This document shows positions 1-10,627 of a stretch of DNA of 64,000 nucleotides, in pieces. Below the pieces are notes generated by a model. It made no database searches. It was not told the DNA's origin and worked only from the letters and a program-made list of their open reading frames with translations. The position numbers and the translations under genes are program-made. How positions within the stretch are numbered: the first letter of the stretch is position 1; each line of letters starts with the position of its first letter. Source of the DNA: Carallia brachiata (taxonomy: Eukaryota > Streptophyta > Magnoliopsida > Malpighiales > Rhizophoraceae); the NCBI GenBank assembly GCA_021464245.1, contig JADCRB010000001.1, forward strand, positions 2,896,829 to 2,960,828. The letters run 5' to 3'.

Positions 1-330
1 CAAGCATGAGTTATTGTTTGAATGTATTTTTATTGTATATTTTTGAGTGGAGTGATCAGTACTGTCCATATTTATTTTAATGTATATAGCTGTACTATTT
101 CAAAAAGTATTGTTGGGAGTACATTAAAAATTTTTGTAGCAGGTTTGTCAGGATGCAGAACGTGCTGTTATAATAACTTTTTCTGACTTGATTATATGTA
201 ATTAATATTTCAAAATTAATTAAGTTTAATTGTAATTTATAATTTGTTTTGAAGTTTTTATTTAATTTATTAATAATTTATTTGACTATATGATATAAAA
301 ATCGTACGCGTCGATTTTTTTTCTTGCTTT
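1..330 (+). repeat. R-family repeat, 3' part (cut by window edge)
   Basis: This stretch aligns with 49683-49975: both contain 'gagtgatYagtactg', a 'gcagaacRtgctgt' motif and a closing 'tttgaccatatgat'-like segment followed by 'cgtcgatttctttt'. Related sequence occurs at 14575-15440, around 5150-6060 and at 59380-59700. I cannot place the family; it has no recognisable enzyme. Only its 3' part lies inside the window here. Confidence 0.55.
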
Positions 331-559
331 AAACAAATTTCTCCAACTATATTGCGTCGCTCTTTTATACAAGTCCTCCAAAAATTAATACAACCATTAT
401 GTTCTAATCAAAAAAACTATTATTAGGCAGTTGATATATAAACACATAAATTTCTTTATATACGCACGATATAACAATTAAGAGCCTATTATTATTTTAT
501 AATAGATGTGTATGGGAAATATTTGGGCGTGTAATTATAATTATCAAATCCTATTGGGT
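331..559. other. A/T-rich spacer, no gene seen
   Basis: A/T-rich DNA between the R-family repeat and the conserved HIPP upstream block. No coding signal or RNA gene is visible. Confidence 0.5.
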
Positions 560-925
560 AGATGGTGACTTTAAGTGGACTGGGAAAAGGCCGGATGACG
601 CCAAGACGCGGTCTTGGGACAGGTGAACTCTTGCCATGTGCCGCCACAGGGCCCATTCAAGAACCAGACCAAACTCTGTACCTCTGTACCGGATATGAAC
701 CTTCCCCAGCCGGGTGCTTAATTAGCAATGCGTTTCGTGTGGAGAAGGGGGAGTGGGTCAAGTCAATCAAAGCTGGCAGCGCCTGGCACTAGCGCATGCA
801 AAGGAAAGGTTGGCTAGGTTGGCTTCTTGCGTCGGCGACCAATTTTTGTTGGGAGTGAAAATGAGGAAGCAGGGTGGTTCTAAAGTCTAAAAAGGAAATA
901 TTGGAATTATATATCTAGCAAGCCG
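560..925 (+). repeat. HIPP upstream block, copy 1 of 3
   Basis: Unusually G/C-rich for the region. It matches 21525-21825 plus 22143-22215, and 49985-50250, sharing 'accagaccaaactctgtacc', 'catgcaaaggaaaggttggc' and 'gtgaaaatgagRaag'. It lies about 0.9-1.2 kb upstream of HIPP copy 1. A short open frame here (562-792) is not conserved in frame between copies, so I do not call a gene. Confidence 0.75.
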
Positions 926-1128
926 AAGCCATTAAAAAATTAATTTATTCGTTAAACAATAAATTGTATGATAAAATTTATTATTTGGCTCTTAAAAAAT
1001 TTAAATTTAGATATTTTACACATTTAAATCTTTTTAAACAGTAAACTGAAGAGTTGGCAGTCCGCAACCAATCTAAACAAGGTAATAGCAACAAATTGGT
1101 CATCATAAGAAATTCAACAAACGATGAC

Positions 1129-1134
1129 CACGTG
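1129..1134 (+). promoter_or_regulatory. G-box / ABRE-like CACGTG upstream of HIPP copy 1
   Basis: CACGTGTC lies in the context 'accacgtgtcaaaatt', about 660 bp before the HIPP ATG. The same context recurs upstream of the other two copies (22441, 52684). CACGTG and ACGTGTC are known bZIP (G-box/ABRE) sites; function here is inferred from three-copy conservation only. Confidence 0.45.
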
Positions 1135-1797
1135 TCAAAATTTCATTGGGTAGAGGTGTACAGAATCAGCACTCTTGCGTCAACACTCTTACGTGTGCTT
1201 AATTAAGCTGCAACTACTTGGAAAACCGGATTTCTAGGTTCACTGAAGTCTTTTTTTTTCAACAATAATTTAACTTAATTTTAAATATAAATATAACTAA
1301 ATTTTAAGTGGATCTAATTAAAATAAAAAATTAAATAATTAATTTATATGATATAATATTATGTGTATATTATATATTTATAAAAAAATAATAAAATTCT
1401 CATGTACCACTAATTTATATCAGAAAAGGTAGGTGACCAAATGTTGATGGCCAAACAGCATTCAAATAATTTTTAGTTTATATAACAAGACTTATATTTT
1501 ATATAACCGTAATAATAAAAAGTGATACGAAAAAATATTATTATTCTTTATAATTTATTTTTTTTAATCATTACACAAAATGAAAATATTTAGATTTTTA
1601 GATGCTATTTAACCGCTTAAATTTAGTGATATAATGGATCCCAATTTATATTTATATTGCACCAAGTGAGTCCTTGTAATTGATACCGGCCCTCTCAGGA
1701 ACTTTGCTTCACTCATACTTCCACATTTCAAGCATCCCCAGCTCTACTCCTGTTCTATCATTCCCAGGGTTATCAAGATCCTTCTATATTCACAACA

Positions 1798-2658
1798 ATG
1801 GCAGAGAAGGTACGTGGATCATATTTATTTTTCTATCTCTTTATCACTTGGCAAACTCGTCTTTTCCTTCCTCTTTCTGTCGTGGGTGTTTTTTCTGTTT
1901 CACTTTTTTTCCACAGTTCTTGTTTTGTTTGTACTTTTGGGTATCTCCGCTTCCATTTCATCTGTGTCAGACTGTCAGTACATTGTTTCAGCTATAATTC
2001 TTTCTTGTCTGCAATTCCCAAAAAGAAAATTCTTTGTTTCTTTGTGATCAATGAGACAGTTTACAATTTTCTCTGCATAAGTTGTTTTGTGTATGAAATT
2101 ACACAATGTTACAGGTTACAACAATGGTTATTAGAGTTGACCTCGGCTGTGAGAAATGCCGCAAGAAGATCAAGAAAGTGCTGTGCAAAATCCCTCGTGA
2201 GTACTCTTCTGTCATTACCCAATTTTTCGTGGAAATTCAAGGATAGTGACTGAGTTTGTTTCTTGGAATTTTTGGTGTCTTTATGAACAAGAGAAATTCA
2301 GAACCAGACATACGATGAGAAGTCAAACACAGTGACAATCACTGTGGTCGGTCGCTGTCCGGAGAAAGTGAAGGACAAGATTTGCAGCAAAGCCCGTAAT
2401 ATAATTCTGTGCGGCGTCGAGATCAAAGAAACACCAAAGCCAGAGCCTAAACCTAAACCTGTTCCACCTAAACCTGATCCACCTAAACCTGATCCACCTA
2501 AACCTGATCCACCTAAGCCTGATCCATGTTACAGGGTATGCTATGAAGCTTATGGGTGCGGCCCATGTTACCCTTGCATGCCACCCCCATGTTATTATCC
2601 ATGTTATGGAAGGCCAGTTTATGACAGCTGGGGCGGCGGCGGCTGCCGAATTATGTGA
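1798..2658 (+). CDS. HIPP copy 1: heavy-metal-associated protein with proline-rich middle and re-made CaaX-like end (CRIM)
   Basis: Three exons: 1798-1809 (MAEK), 2115-2196 and 2294-2658, giving 152 residues. Introns run GTACGT...TACAG and GTGAGT...AAGAG; the second acceptor is the one that keeps the phase-1 junction and reads IPQIQNQTYDEK, as in copy 2. Residues 8-75 form an HMA domain with the metal-binding CxxC at C16-C19 (GCEKC). Residues 79-109 are proline/lysine-rich, built partly from four perfect or near-perfect 15-bp units (2464-2523). Residues 110-152 are Cys/Tyr/Gly-rich. The family binds metals and is anchored to membranes by prenylation; the closest described type is the PYRICULARIA ORYZAE RESISTANCE 21-like group. 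Relative to copy 2, four bases (GGAT) are missing near 2650, causing an early stop and a CRIM end. The lost tail, ending CIIM, remains readable in another frame to 2716. It is likely expressed but untested. Confidence 0.85.
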
Positions 2659-2846
2659 GCAGATGTTCTGATTATGTGTCTGAAGAAAATCCCAATGCAG
2701 CATGCATAATCATGTGAACTGAACGCACCATCCATGGTCGTCAATATCATACCATGTCATGATCTTGTAATTGCCTGATTTGTTGAAATTTTGAGTCATT
2801 TATTTGGGGGCTGCACACGGGGGAATGTCATAGGGCTTCATCACAT

Positions 2847-3052
2847 GACCACACAAATTTTTCCTACTGTGTCTATACGAATTTTTTTTGTGCAATTAGA
2901 AGTATTTTTTGTGCAATTAAGAGCAAAAAATGTGCAACAAAAAAATAGTAATATTTTTTATATCATTTTTTATTATTGTGATTGCACAAAATACTCTTAT
3001 AGTTGCACAAAAAAAATTGCGTGTGAAGACAGTAAGAAAAATTTGTTTGGCC
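2847..3052. mobile_element. MITE with ~75-bp terminal inverted repeats in the HIPP copy 1 3' region
   Basis: The left end (caaatttttcctactgtg...) and the inverted right end (caaatttttcttactgtc...) match over about 75 bp, both carrying 'aattttttttgtgcaa'. The element is missing from the matching 3' region of copy 3 (56125-56165), which runs straight through. It therefore inserted after the copies separated. It sits between the stop codon and the AATAAA signal, so it probably lies in the 3' UTR. Confidence 0.75.
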
Positions 3053-3116
3053 ATAAACATTTTCTCAATGTGATATTCTCATTATATTGAGTATAGATGT
3101 AGGGGCTTCATGTGGC

Positions 3117-3122
3117 AATAAA
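3117..3122 (+). terminator. Probable polyadenylation signal of HIPP copy 1
   Basis: AATAAA within 'caataaaagattaataaata', followed by a second AATAAA. The same string follows copies 2 (25246) and 3 (56189). Confidence 0.5.
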
Positions 3123-3252
3123 AGATTAATAAATAAGTTTGGTGAAGTGGGCATTGGTCATGACGGGTTAAATTGTTCAGCAGATTTCATTTAGTGCCTT
3201 CGTAACACGTTTGTTTACTAGTAAAATTGTGAAAAAAAGACCCAAGATCAAA

Positions 3253-3579
3253 AAAATGTCTATGTTTTTCGATACGCTCGTAGACAGGATTAAAGCTGTC
3301 GGTTATGTGCCTGATATCACTTCAACTCATGATGTGGAAGAAGCCATCAAGGAGCAGTTGCTGAATACACACTGCGAGAAGTTGGCTATTGCCTTTGGAC
3401 TTTTGAATACAAGCCGGGGTACAACCATTCATATTAGGAAGAACCTAAGAGTTTGTGGTGACTGTCATAATGCAACCAAGTACATTTCACCTGTAACTGG
3501 AAGGGAAATTATTGTGCGAGATCTGCATAGGTTCCACCACTTCAAGAACGGAACTTGTTCTTATGGCGATTATTGGTAA
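3253..3579 (+). pseudogene. Orphan DYW-domain fragment duplicated from the CRR22-like PPR gene
   Basis: This is a copy of the last ~108 codons of the PPR gene at 36325-38787, still open to its stop codon. An in-frame ATG at 3211 would add 14 unrelated residues from the junction, and another ATG lies at 3256. Over the last ~289 bases I count 14 differences from the parent, at least 8 of which change the amino acid. The deaminase HxE is kept but reads HCE instead of HSE, and CGDC is kept. The terminal CSCGDYW has become CSYGDYW, losing a predicted second zinc ligand. All PPR repeats are absent, so it cannot choose an RNA target by itself. It is most likely a pseudogene; a free-standing DYW partner protein is a remote alternative. 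Confidence 0.8.
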
Positions 3580-4349
3580 TTTCGTTTCGCATAAGTCTTC
3601 ATAGAAAAATATTAGTTTTTTTTTCTTTTTTATAAAAAAAAAGGTTAATTTTAAGTCAATTTTATGGATCCTGTATTTTTCCTACTCAAACCAATCAAGA
3701 GTGGACATTGTAGACTACTAGAATGCCCTTCCTGGTGATCCATGTATTTTTCTCTTAGAATCAACTCAATACTTAAAAGCAAAGATCTTATTTTGTTTTG
3801 TGTATATGTATAAACAGATGGCACACTTGAAAATAGAACTGACAGAATGATTAGTCGTTCATGATTAGAGAAAAAGAAGTCAGTTTGGATTTGCCAAGGA
3901 ACTTACTAGGGAACATGGATCCTGATTGCCTATTTTGTCCCTTCAATATCTGTATAGGAGAACGCAACGAGAATAATTACAAGTTTACAACTCTTGGGGA
4001 ATGGCATTGTTCTTGTACAGTAAATTTGGTTTATAGACAAAACATGAGAAATGTACAGGCAGTAATCTTCCTTGCCTGGCCTAAAAAACAAAGGAAGGCC
4101 GAAGAGTGCTAGCATCGTTAAGCACGCAGGCTGCTCCGAGTAGGACAGAACCTAGAAGGTAATAAGGGAAAAAAAAAAAAAAAAAAAGCAACACGTACAC
4201 ATCTCTGATCTCGATTCCTAAGAGCTTTTGTTTCTCTGTTAGCTTGCCAAGAAATTTGAGTTCTAATATGTTCTACCGATTAAAATTATTGCCCTTCAGG
4301 AATGGTAGCCAAAGATGGTTTCCATTTTCGATCCCCCTCCATAAAACTG

Positions 4350-4688
4350 TCAAGAGAATTTAACAGCATTCCCTTTGGACTTATTAAACTGCTCTGCATT
4401 TCTCAGCAGCAACTCCAATTGTTGCGTACTCAACACAATCTTAATTTTTCGGCTTCGAAAAGTTTCTAGGTTGCTCGTTTTCGGACTAAACGCAGATTCC
4501 AGCCTGGTGTTGGGTGGCAATGCTGCATATGACAGGTCAAGGGGCACCAACTTGTGGCTGCTATAGCAGCAAGAACTGATATTTTTGTTTCTTGTAGATG
4601 ATTTGAACTGTTCTCCTTCTCCATCATAAATGAAAACCCTGCTCTTCTTTGCAGGTGAATGGCATAGCCCATGTAAGCAGTTTTCCAT
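4350..4688 (-). pseudogene. DUF4228 (PADRE)-like protein fragment, copy 1
   Basis: Read from ATG 4688 this gives 112 residues starting MENCLHGLCHSPAKKSRVFIYDG and ending ...RKIKIVLSTQQLELLLRNAEQFNKSK...VKFS. The N-terminal 'MGNC-like + IYDG' pattern, the 'LPPNTRLE' stretch and the 'KIVLSxQQLELLL' segment fit my memory of DUF4228/PADRE proteins, small plant stress-response proteins of unclear function. The usual 'GEVYYLVP'-like middle is missing after LPPNTRLE, so I treat it as a decayed copy although the frame is open. The second copy (39383-39723) carries a frameshift. It overlaps no other gene and lies tail-to-tail with the DYW fragment. Confidence 0.45.
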
Positions 4689-5274
4689 TCGCAATGATGT
4701 TCTTCTGAATAGAAGATCATTGAGCAATTTATAGTATGGTGTTTAATTGGTTTCACGTTGAAGGCAGTTTAACGTGCAAGGCACCACACCCCTTTCCCTT
4801 TATTAATTCATTTATTTTATATTTCCTATTTTCAAGAGAAATTGACTTTCTTTACATCACTTTAATGTGCCAATGTTTGGCTGGTCAATGTAAATACTCA
4901 CTAGTGAGAAAAATAATTTAATTCCCGCAGAAGAAGGCCAACTGTTTGTTCACTGCTTTTTCTTTTCTTTTTTTTAATGGGAAAGATAGGAAAATAAGGG
5001 TGACCGTGGTAAACTGAGTTAAAACTCCCCACCAAATCTACGAGCAAACAAATTTCTAATAGGCAACCTTTGTTCCCACCATTCAGCACACACCAATGTC
5101 CTGCGTTTCACTTGATCTTTCATTCAAATGGGTTCGCCTCGAGTAAGATTGAGTCGAGGTCTAGACGAGTTACAGCTGTTTGAAATCTCAATATTAGATA
5201 AGTCTAATTTAGTTTCTATTTATTTCTTCGTCAGAGAGATTTATCGAATTAAACTTTAGATCTAATTAGTTCAT

Positions 5275-5935
5275 AGCATAGTTATTAAACCTGATCCGGC
5301 TCGACCAGTCGGACCGGTGGCCCAGTGACCCGAGCACTAGGTGGGCTGGGTTTAGTGAACAGTAATCGAGTTATTTGAAAAATAAAAAATTATTTTTTTT
5401 CACACTTTTTACTGTGTAAACAGTAAAAATAATATTGTTATAATAATAAACAGTGTTACACAGTAAAAATTATAAATTTTTTTCACTTTTCACTACATGA
5501 ATAGTAATATTTGCACAATATTCACACAGTAAAATTTATTATTTTTTTAACTTTTTATTGCGTGAATAAAAATAATATTTTTATAATACTAAATAATATT
5601 ACACAGTATTTTCTTGTACAATCTAAGAATTTTTCACTTTTTGTTGTGTTTTTCTATATACAACAATTTAACATTGTTTATATATCAAGCAATAGGTTAA
5701 AATTGACATTGAAAAATAGTTTTTTAAGAATTTTTATTAAAATTTGATTGGTATAAACTATTTTTTAATTTTTGAAAATGTAGTTATTGTGTTAAATTGT
5801 ACAAAAAAAATTATATATTTATTTGATATATTCCTCTTCTTAAAAATTAATGACTCACCGATTGAACCAATAACACATTAATTCAGTTGTCTGACCGAAT
5901 TAATGTCCAAACCGATTTTAATAACTATATTTCAT
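5275..5935. mobile_element. Terminal-inverted-repeat element, non-autonomous
   Basis: It begins 'atagttattaaacctgatcc' and ends 'aaaccgattttaataactat', so the termini are inverted copies of ATAGTTATTAAA. The left end holds a G/C-rich 'ccggctcgaccagtcggacc' segment; the interior is A/T-rich with no coding capacity. Sequence on both sides (5160-5270 and 5945-6060) resembles the R-family tail at 59500-59650, so it may have inserted into an R copy. Confidence 0.6.
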
Positions 5936-6415
5936 AATCCTTTGTAACTTAATTGATTGTAGGCCTGTTTGACCAATTTTTACTCCTATTTTTTACAAGT
6001 TTCTTTGACCTTCTCGCATTGATTTTATATACAAAATCGAATTATCTTAATTAATGATTTCCTTTCAATTTTAAAAAAAAAAAGTGAAGTGGGATATCTA
6101 CATTTGCGATGAATTGTTGGTCCGTCAGCTTTTTCATTCACATACCTTTTGAGTCGATAAAAGTCCAAAGATATTGATAAGGTTTTCTTTAGTAAACCGA
6201 AGAAAACCTCTCATTATTATACATATATAATAACGATATCAATCAGTGAATCAATCAAACACAAAGTGGTCGTGATTCTGATTTCTTTCATTATTTTTGA
6301 TATTGATAATAAGTAATTGGCTAAAGATGGGCACCTATGAACCATAAAACACGCCGAAACTATGCAAGTTCTTAATTTTTTTTTCTAGCAATGAGAGCCA
6401 ACAAAAAGACACAAC
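5936..6415. other. R-family tail and A/T-rich spacer
   Basis: Bases 5950-6060 resemble the end of the R-family repeat ('cctgtttgacc', 'cattgattttatatacaaa', compare 15385-15405). The rest shows no gene. Confidence 0.35.
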
Positions 6416-6476
6416 TTTTTTTTTTTTTTTTTTTGTCCTACACACAATTTTCTTATGGTTCACATAAATATACCTC

Positions 6477-9400
6477 TCACGAGATCCGTACCATGTGTGA
6501 TCCCTCCCTACAAACATGTGTGATCCGTACCATCCATTCGCGGTCCAGCAATTCTCGGCATGCAGTGATAAGATTTGCTTGTGGATGCAAATCACCTGTC
6601 CCCCAACGCAGACAATGAACCACAGCTTGGGAATCCAACTCTAGCCAAATCTTTTTATAACCACAATGCCACGCCAGTTCAAGACCGTCCAAAACTCCCC
6701 AAAGTTCCTTGGAAAAAACCGAACAATAGCCGATATTGTGAGCGAAGCCTGCAAGCCAGCGTCCCCTACAATCTCGAATAACTCCTCCAGCAGACGAGGA
6801 GCCTTGCTTGCAGCAGCCATCAGTATTAAGTTTCAACCACTCCCCATTAGGAGCCTCCCAACCGATCAAATGCTTCCTGTCCACGAGAGACTGCACAACC
6901 TTGCCATGTATCGGAGGCAAAGGCCCAGAAGAACACAACATAGTCTCCGCAGCCATAGATAGAATCAAATCTTTAGGATAAAAGAACCCTTGACTCTTTG
7001 CAAAATGCGTTCATTTCGCCATTTCCAAATGTACCAGCATGCAATAGCAAACACCGAGGCCCACCGAACTCCCTGAGCATCGGTCTCTCGTGATAAAACA
7101 TTATCCACAAACCAATCCCTCCACTGAGCTTGGAAGAACTGATTAACATTAGGGGTTGGAAGAGCCGACCACAAGGCAGCCGCTGACCCACAAGCCCGCA
7201 ATAAGTGAATGAGAGACTCCTCAACCCTTCCACATAGGCTGCAAAGTGCTGAAACGGAGAAACCGCGCCTCCATCTCTCTTGATTCGTGAGCACCCTCTC
7301 CTTCGCCACTTGCCAAAGAAAACATTTAACCCTTTCCGGCACCTGTAGCTTCCAAATGGAAGCCAGCCGCCTATCCCAACGGCCAGTGTTCGACCCTCCA
7401 GTGCACGCCTGGTAAGCGGATGCCACAGAGAAGACACCATTGGTGGAGCCTCCCCAACAGATTCGGTCATGAGCGTCCTCCCGCACCAAAACCGCTCCTA
7501 GGGCCCTAACAATTTGCGCCGGCAGTAGAGAAGAAAGCAAGTCCCACTTTTAGCCCACCTTCGGAACCCAAAACTGGGCAACTGAGAGTTGTAAATTCCC
7601 CTTGAGTTAAAACAACTGTTGTGAAACTTGATAGAGGAACACCCAATAGCTACTTATCACCCCAAAACCGAACATGCTGTCCATTGCCAACCCGCCACCG
7701 CAGCTGATCATCAACAAGAGAGCTAGCCCGAATCACCCCTCTCCAGGCCACAGACGCAGAACAACGAAACCGCACAGTATCCAATCCTTGCTTCCAGTAT
7801 TTGGCCTTTAATATGCGAACCCAAAAACTCTCTGGCTCTTGTTTAAACCTCCAACCCAACTTGGCTAGAAATGTGGAATTCATCGATTGCGCACGGCGAA
7901 TATTCAAACCACCAAGTTCTTTCGCCTGGCAAACCTCCGGCCACTTCACAAGATGGACGCGACTCCGCTGCTCAGTGTCCCCCCAGAGGAAGGCACGATT
8001 GTAGCGGTCAAGTTTATTCGTTATAGAGACCGGAAGGGGAACGGTGTGCATTGTAAAAACTGGAAGAGACGAAGTGACTGACTTAATAAGCGTCAACGAA
8101 CCTGCAAAGGATAGAAATTGGGCTTGCCAACCCGCTAGCCTAGCTTGGACACAATCCAATAAGCCCTTATACATGCTTGCCTTCAGTCGGCCATGAATAG
8201 CTGGAACCCCAAAATACCGGCCCAGGTCTTCAGTAAGCTGGAGGCCGTTTTCCAAGCTCAGCGCCCTCGCCAGCTGCCTAGGAGTGTTTTTAGAGACAAA
8301 AAGCCTGGATTTTGAAAGGCTAACTTCTGCCCTGAGCAAGTGCAGAACTCATCCAAGCATTGCTTAACAACCCGAACCTGCTGCACACTGGCCTTGGCAA
8401 ACAGAACTACATTGTCTGCAATAAAAAGATGCAAAATACCAGGGCCTTCCTTAGATAAGACCACTGGCTTCCAGTTCCCCGCTGTTACTTCCACACAAAT
8501 CTGATGACCCAGCCTCTTAATACATAAAACAAACAGATACGGCGACAGTGGATCACCTTGCCGTAACCCTCGTGAAGGCGAAAAACAGTCTGTAGTTTCT
8601 CCATTCCATAACAACCTCAACGTCGGTGTAGTCACACACGCCATAATGAGGGTGATCAAAGTGGATGGAAGAGCTAATTCCTCTAACGTATCCTGTACAA
8701 AAGCCCAACTGACCCGGACGTAGGCCTTTCAAGGTAAAGCTTAATGACCATCTGACCTACAGTGCTTCGTAACCTGTTCAAGAAATGCAACACTTCCTGA
8801 AAGATTACAATATTTTCGATTATGCTATGGCCTGACACAAAACTAGATTGCTTGGGAGCGATCCACTTAGGCAATACCGACTTTAAACGGTGAACCAATG
8901 CTTTAGAAATAGCTTTATAAACCACGTTACATAGACTGATTGGCCGGAAGTCAACAATCCGCTCCGGTCGCTCTTTTTTTGGAATTAACACAAGAAGAGT
9001 CTCATTGACACTTCGCGGAAACAAGCACCATGCAAAATCCGTAGCACAAAGTGAATAAATGAAGTCCCTACCGTAGGCCACATACGTTGGAAGAAGGCGG
9101 CAAGGAACCCGTCCACGCGCTCGGAGCCTTGAATGGAGCCATGGCAAACAAGGCCTTCTGCACCTCATCAACTGAAAACCTCTAAGCAAGTCCTGCCGCT
9201 CCACAGGGGACAACACAGGAAAGCAACCAGGCATAAAAGACAGGCCAACCCCTACACTCTGCTCGCCCCTCAACAGTGTATAATTGTTGAAAGTAGCCAC
9301 AAGCATGAGCCCGCAACTCCGGGTCTGTCCACAACCACTTACCAGCCTCATTTTTTAGAGCTTCAACGCGATTTCGTTTCCGACGAATGATAGTGGAGAC

Positions 9401-10505
9401 GTGAAAACATATTGTATTTCTATCCCCATCCGAAATCCAAGTAGCTCTCCATTTTTGGAACCAAAATATTTCCTCTTGCTTAAGTAACAGTTGCAGTTCC
9501 TGTTGCAATCTAGCCTCTAATGCAGCCAATCCTGGGCGAAAGGCTCTGGACAGTGCGTCTTGATACCCATGAATCCTATTTAGAAACCTTGTTTTGCGCC
9601 TAAAAATGTTCCCAAATACCTCCTTATTCCACCGAGATACCGAACCGGTAAATCTCCGTAAGATATCCAGAAGAGCACCCCCAGACTTCCATGCGTCATC
9701 AACTAAACTGTGGAACTGCTCATAAAAAAACCATGCAGCCTGTAATCGGAATGGACAACTGCCTCTATGTAGTCGGCCAACACCAAATAATTTAATCAAT
9801 AGCGGATTGTGGTTAGACCCTACCCGAGGGAGGTGCTGAACGATAGCCTCAGGCCAAGCCAGTCTCCACTGCGTATTACATAAAGCTCGATCAAGCCGGC
9901 CATATACCCGAGTTGCTTGGTGTAGGCCCCGCGCCCAAGTGAAGCGAGGACCCAAAAAGCCCAAGTCTATAAAGCCCATCTCATTTATCCATCGCGCAAA
10001 TGGCTCCCACCGACAGAGCCGAGTAGGAGAACGCCCTCTCCGTTCTTCCGGAGAACTGATGCAATTGAAATCAGCCGCTACCATCCACGGCAAGTGCACA
10101 GACTCCTGAACAACCTTCAAACGGTCCCACATCAACCGCATTCTACCATTGGTGGGATTTGCATACACTACGATAAGTAACTAGGGTCCCATACTCGGAT
10201 CCTCAACCTGCACATGAAGGAACTGATCCGATTACTCCAAAACGTGTATGACAAGATCCTCCTTTATTCAAAATAACCATATTCCGCTCCTAAAGCCAAG
10301 CTTCCTTACGGAGGACAGCCGATAACCCAACTTGTTTACACACTTTATCAGCTTGCAACCCACTGATCCGAGGCTCACTCAACGCCAATATCCTCGGCTT
10401 ATGAAGCTTAATCAAAGAACGCAACTTACGCATAAAAGCGGTGCTAGCAGCACCATAACAATTCCATATTATTAATCCATAAACTAACACAAGGAAAATA
10501 ATCAT
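6477..10505 (-). pseudogene. LINE ORF2 (endonuclease, reverse transcriptase, RNase H), broken
   Basis: The endonuclease begins at 10505 (LIIWNCYGAAST...), continues 10168-9600 with AADFN in place of the usual GDFN, and has SNHNPL where SDHxPL is usual. The reverse transcriptase (about 9000-8300) keeps '[17 protein letters not shown]' and 'GLRQGDPLSPYLF'. Its catalytic box is IADN (8422-8411) instead of (F/Y)ADD, so one essential aspartate is lost. The thumb and zf-RVT region lies at 8339-6965 (WKLQVPERVKCFLW). RNase H (6880-6477) keeps DG, E and D residues but ends early after 'ITHVCREGS'. At least four frame breaks occur. Confidence 0.88.
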
Positions 10506-10627
10506 CTAGAAGAGCTCGACGAAACACTTAATCAACCATGGACCCACCCTGAGAACCCAAACCTGGGCGCATGTCCACCTGCAAAGGAGACTCCTCAACT
10601 TGGGACAACAAACCCATCTCCATGTCA

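Larger units (their letters stand above)
3240..4950 (+). repeat. Segmental duplicate of the PPR 3' end and its downstream flank
   Basis: It aligns with 38447-40020, covering the DYW-coding end, the 3' flank ('gtggacattgtaga', 'cctggcctaaaaaacaRaggaaggccgaagag') and the DUF4228-like minus-strand fragment. The downstream end is near 'aagaaggYcaac'. Copy-specific changes include an A-run at 4170-4187 here and a small 'tgatgttctgaata' duplication in the other copy. Confidence 0.85.

Noticed and set aside
1814..2253. Overlapping open frames in the HIPP copy 1 intron 1 region (also 23853-24094 and 53297-53573)
   Set aside because: T-rich intron sequence. Frames differ between copies, and exons plus GT-AG borders explain the locus better.
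2323..2703. 126-residue open frame antisense to HIPP exon 3 (similar ones opposite copies 2 and 3)
   Set aside because: It mirrors the repetitive proline-rich coding strand; no family match and splice-confirmed coding lies on the other strand.
6575..6962. Plus-strand open frames inside the LINE
   Set aside because: Shadows of the minus-strand RNase H coding region.
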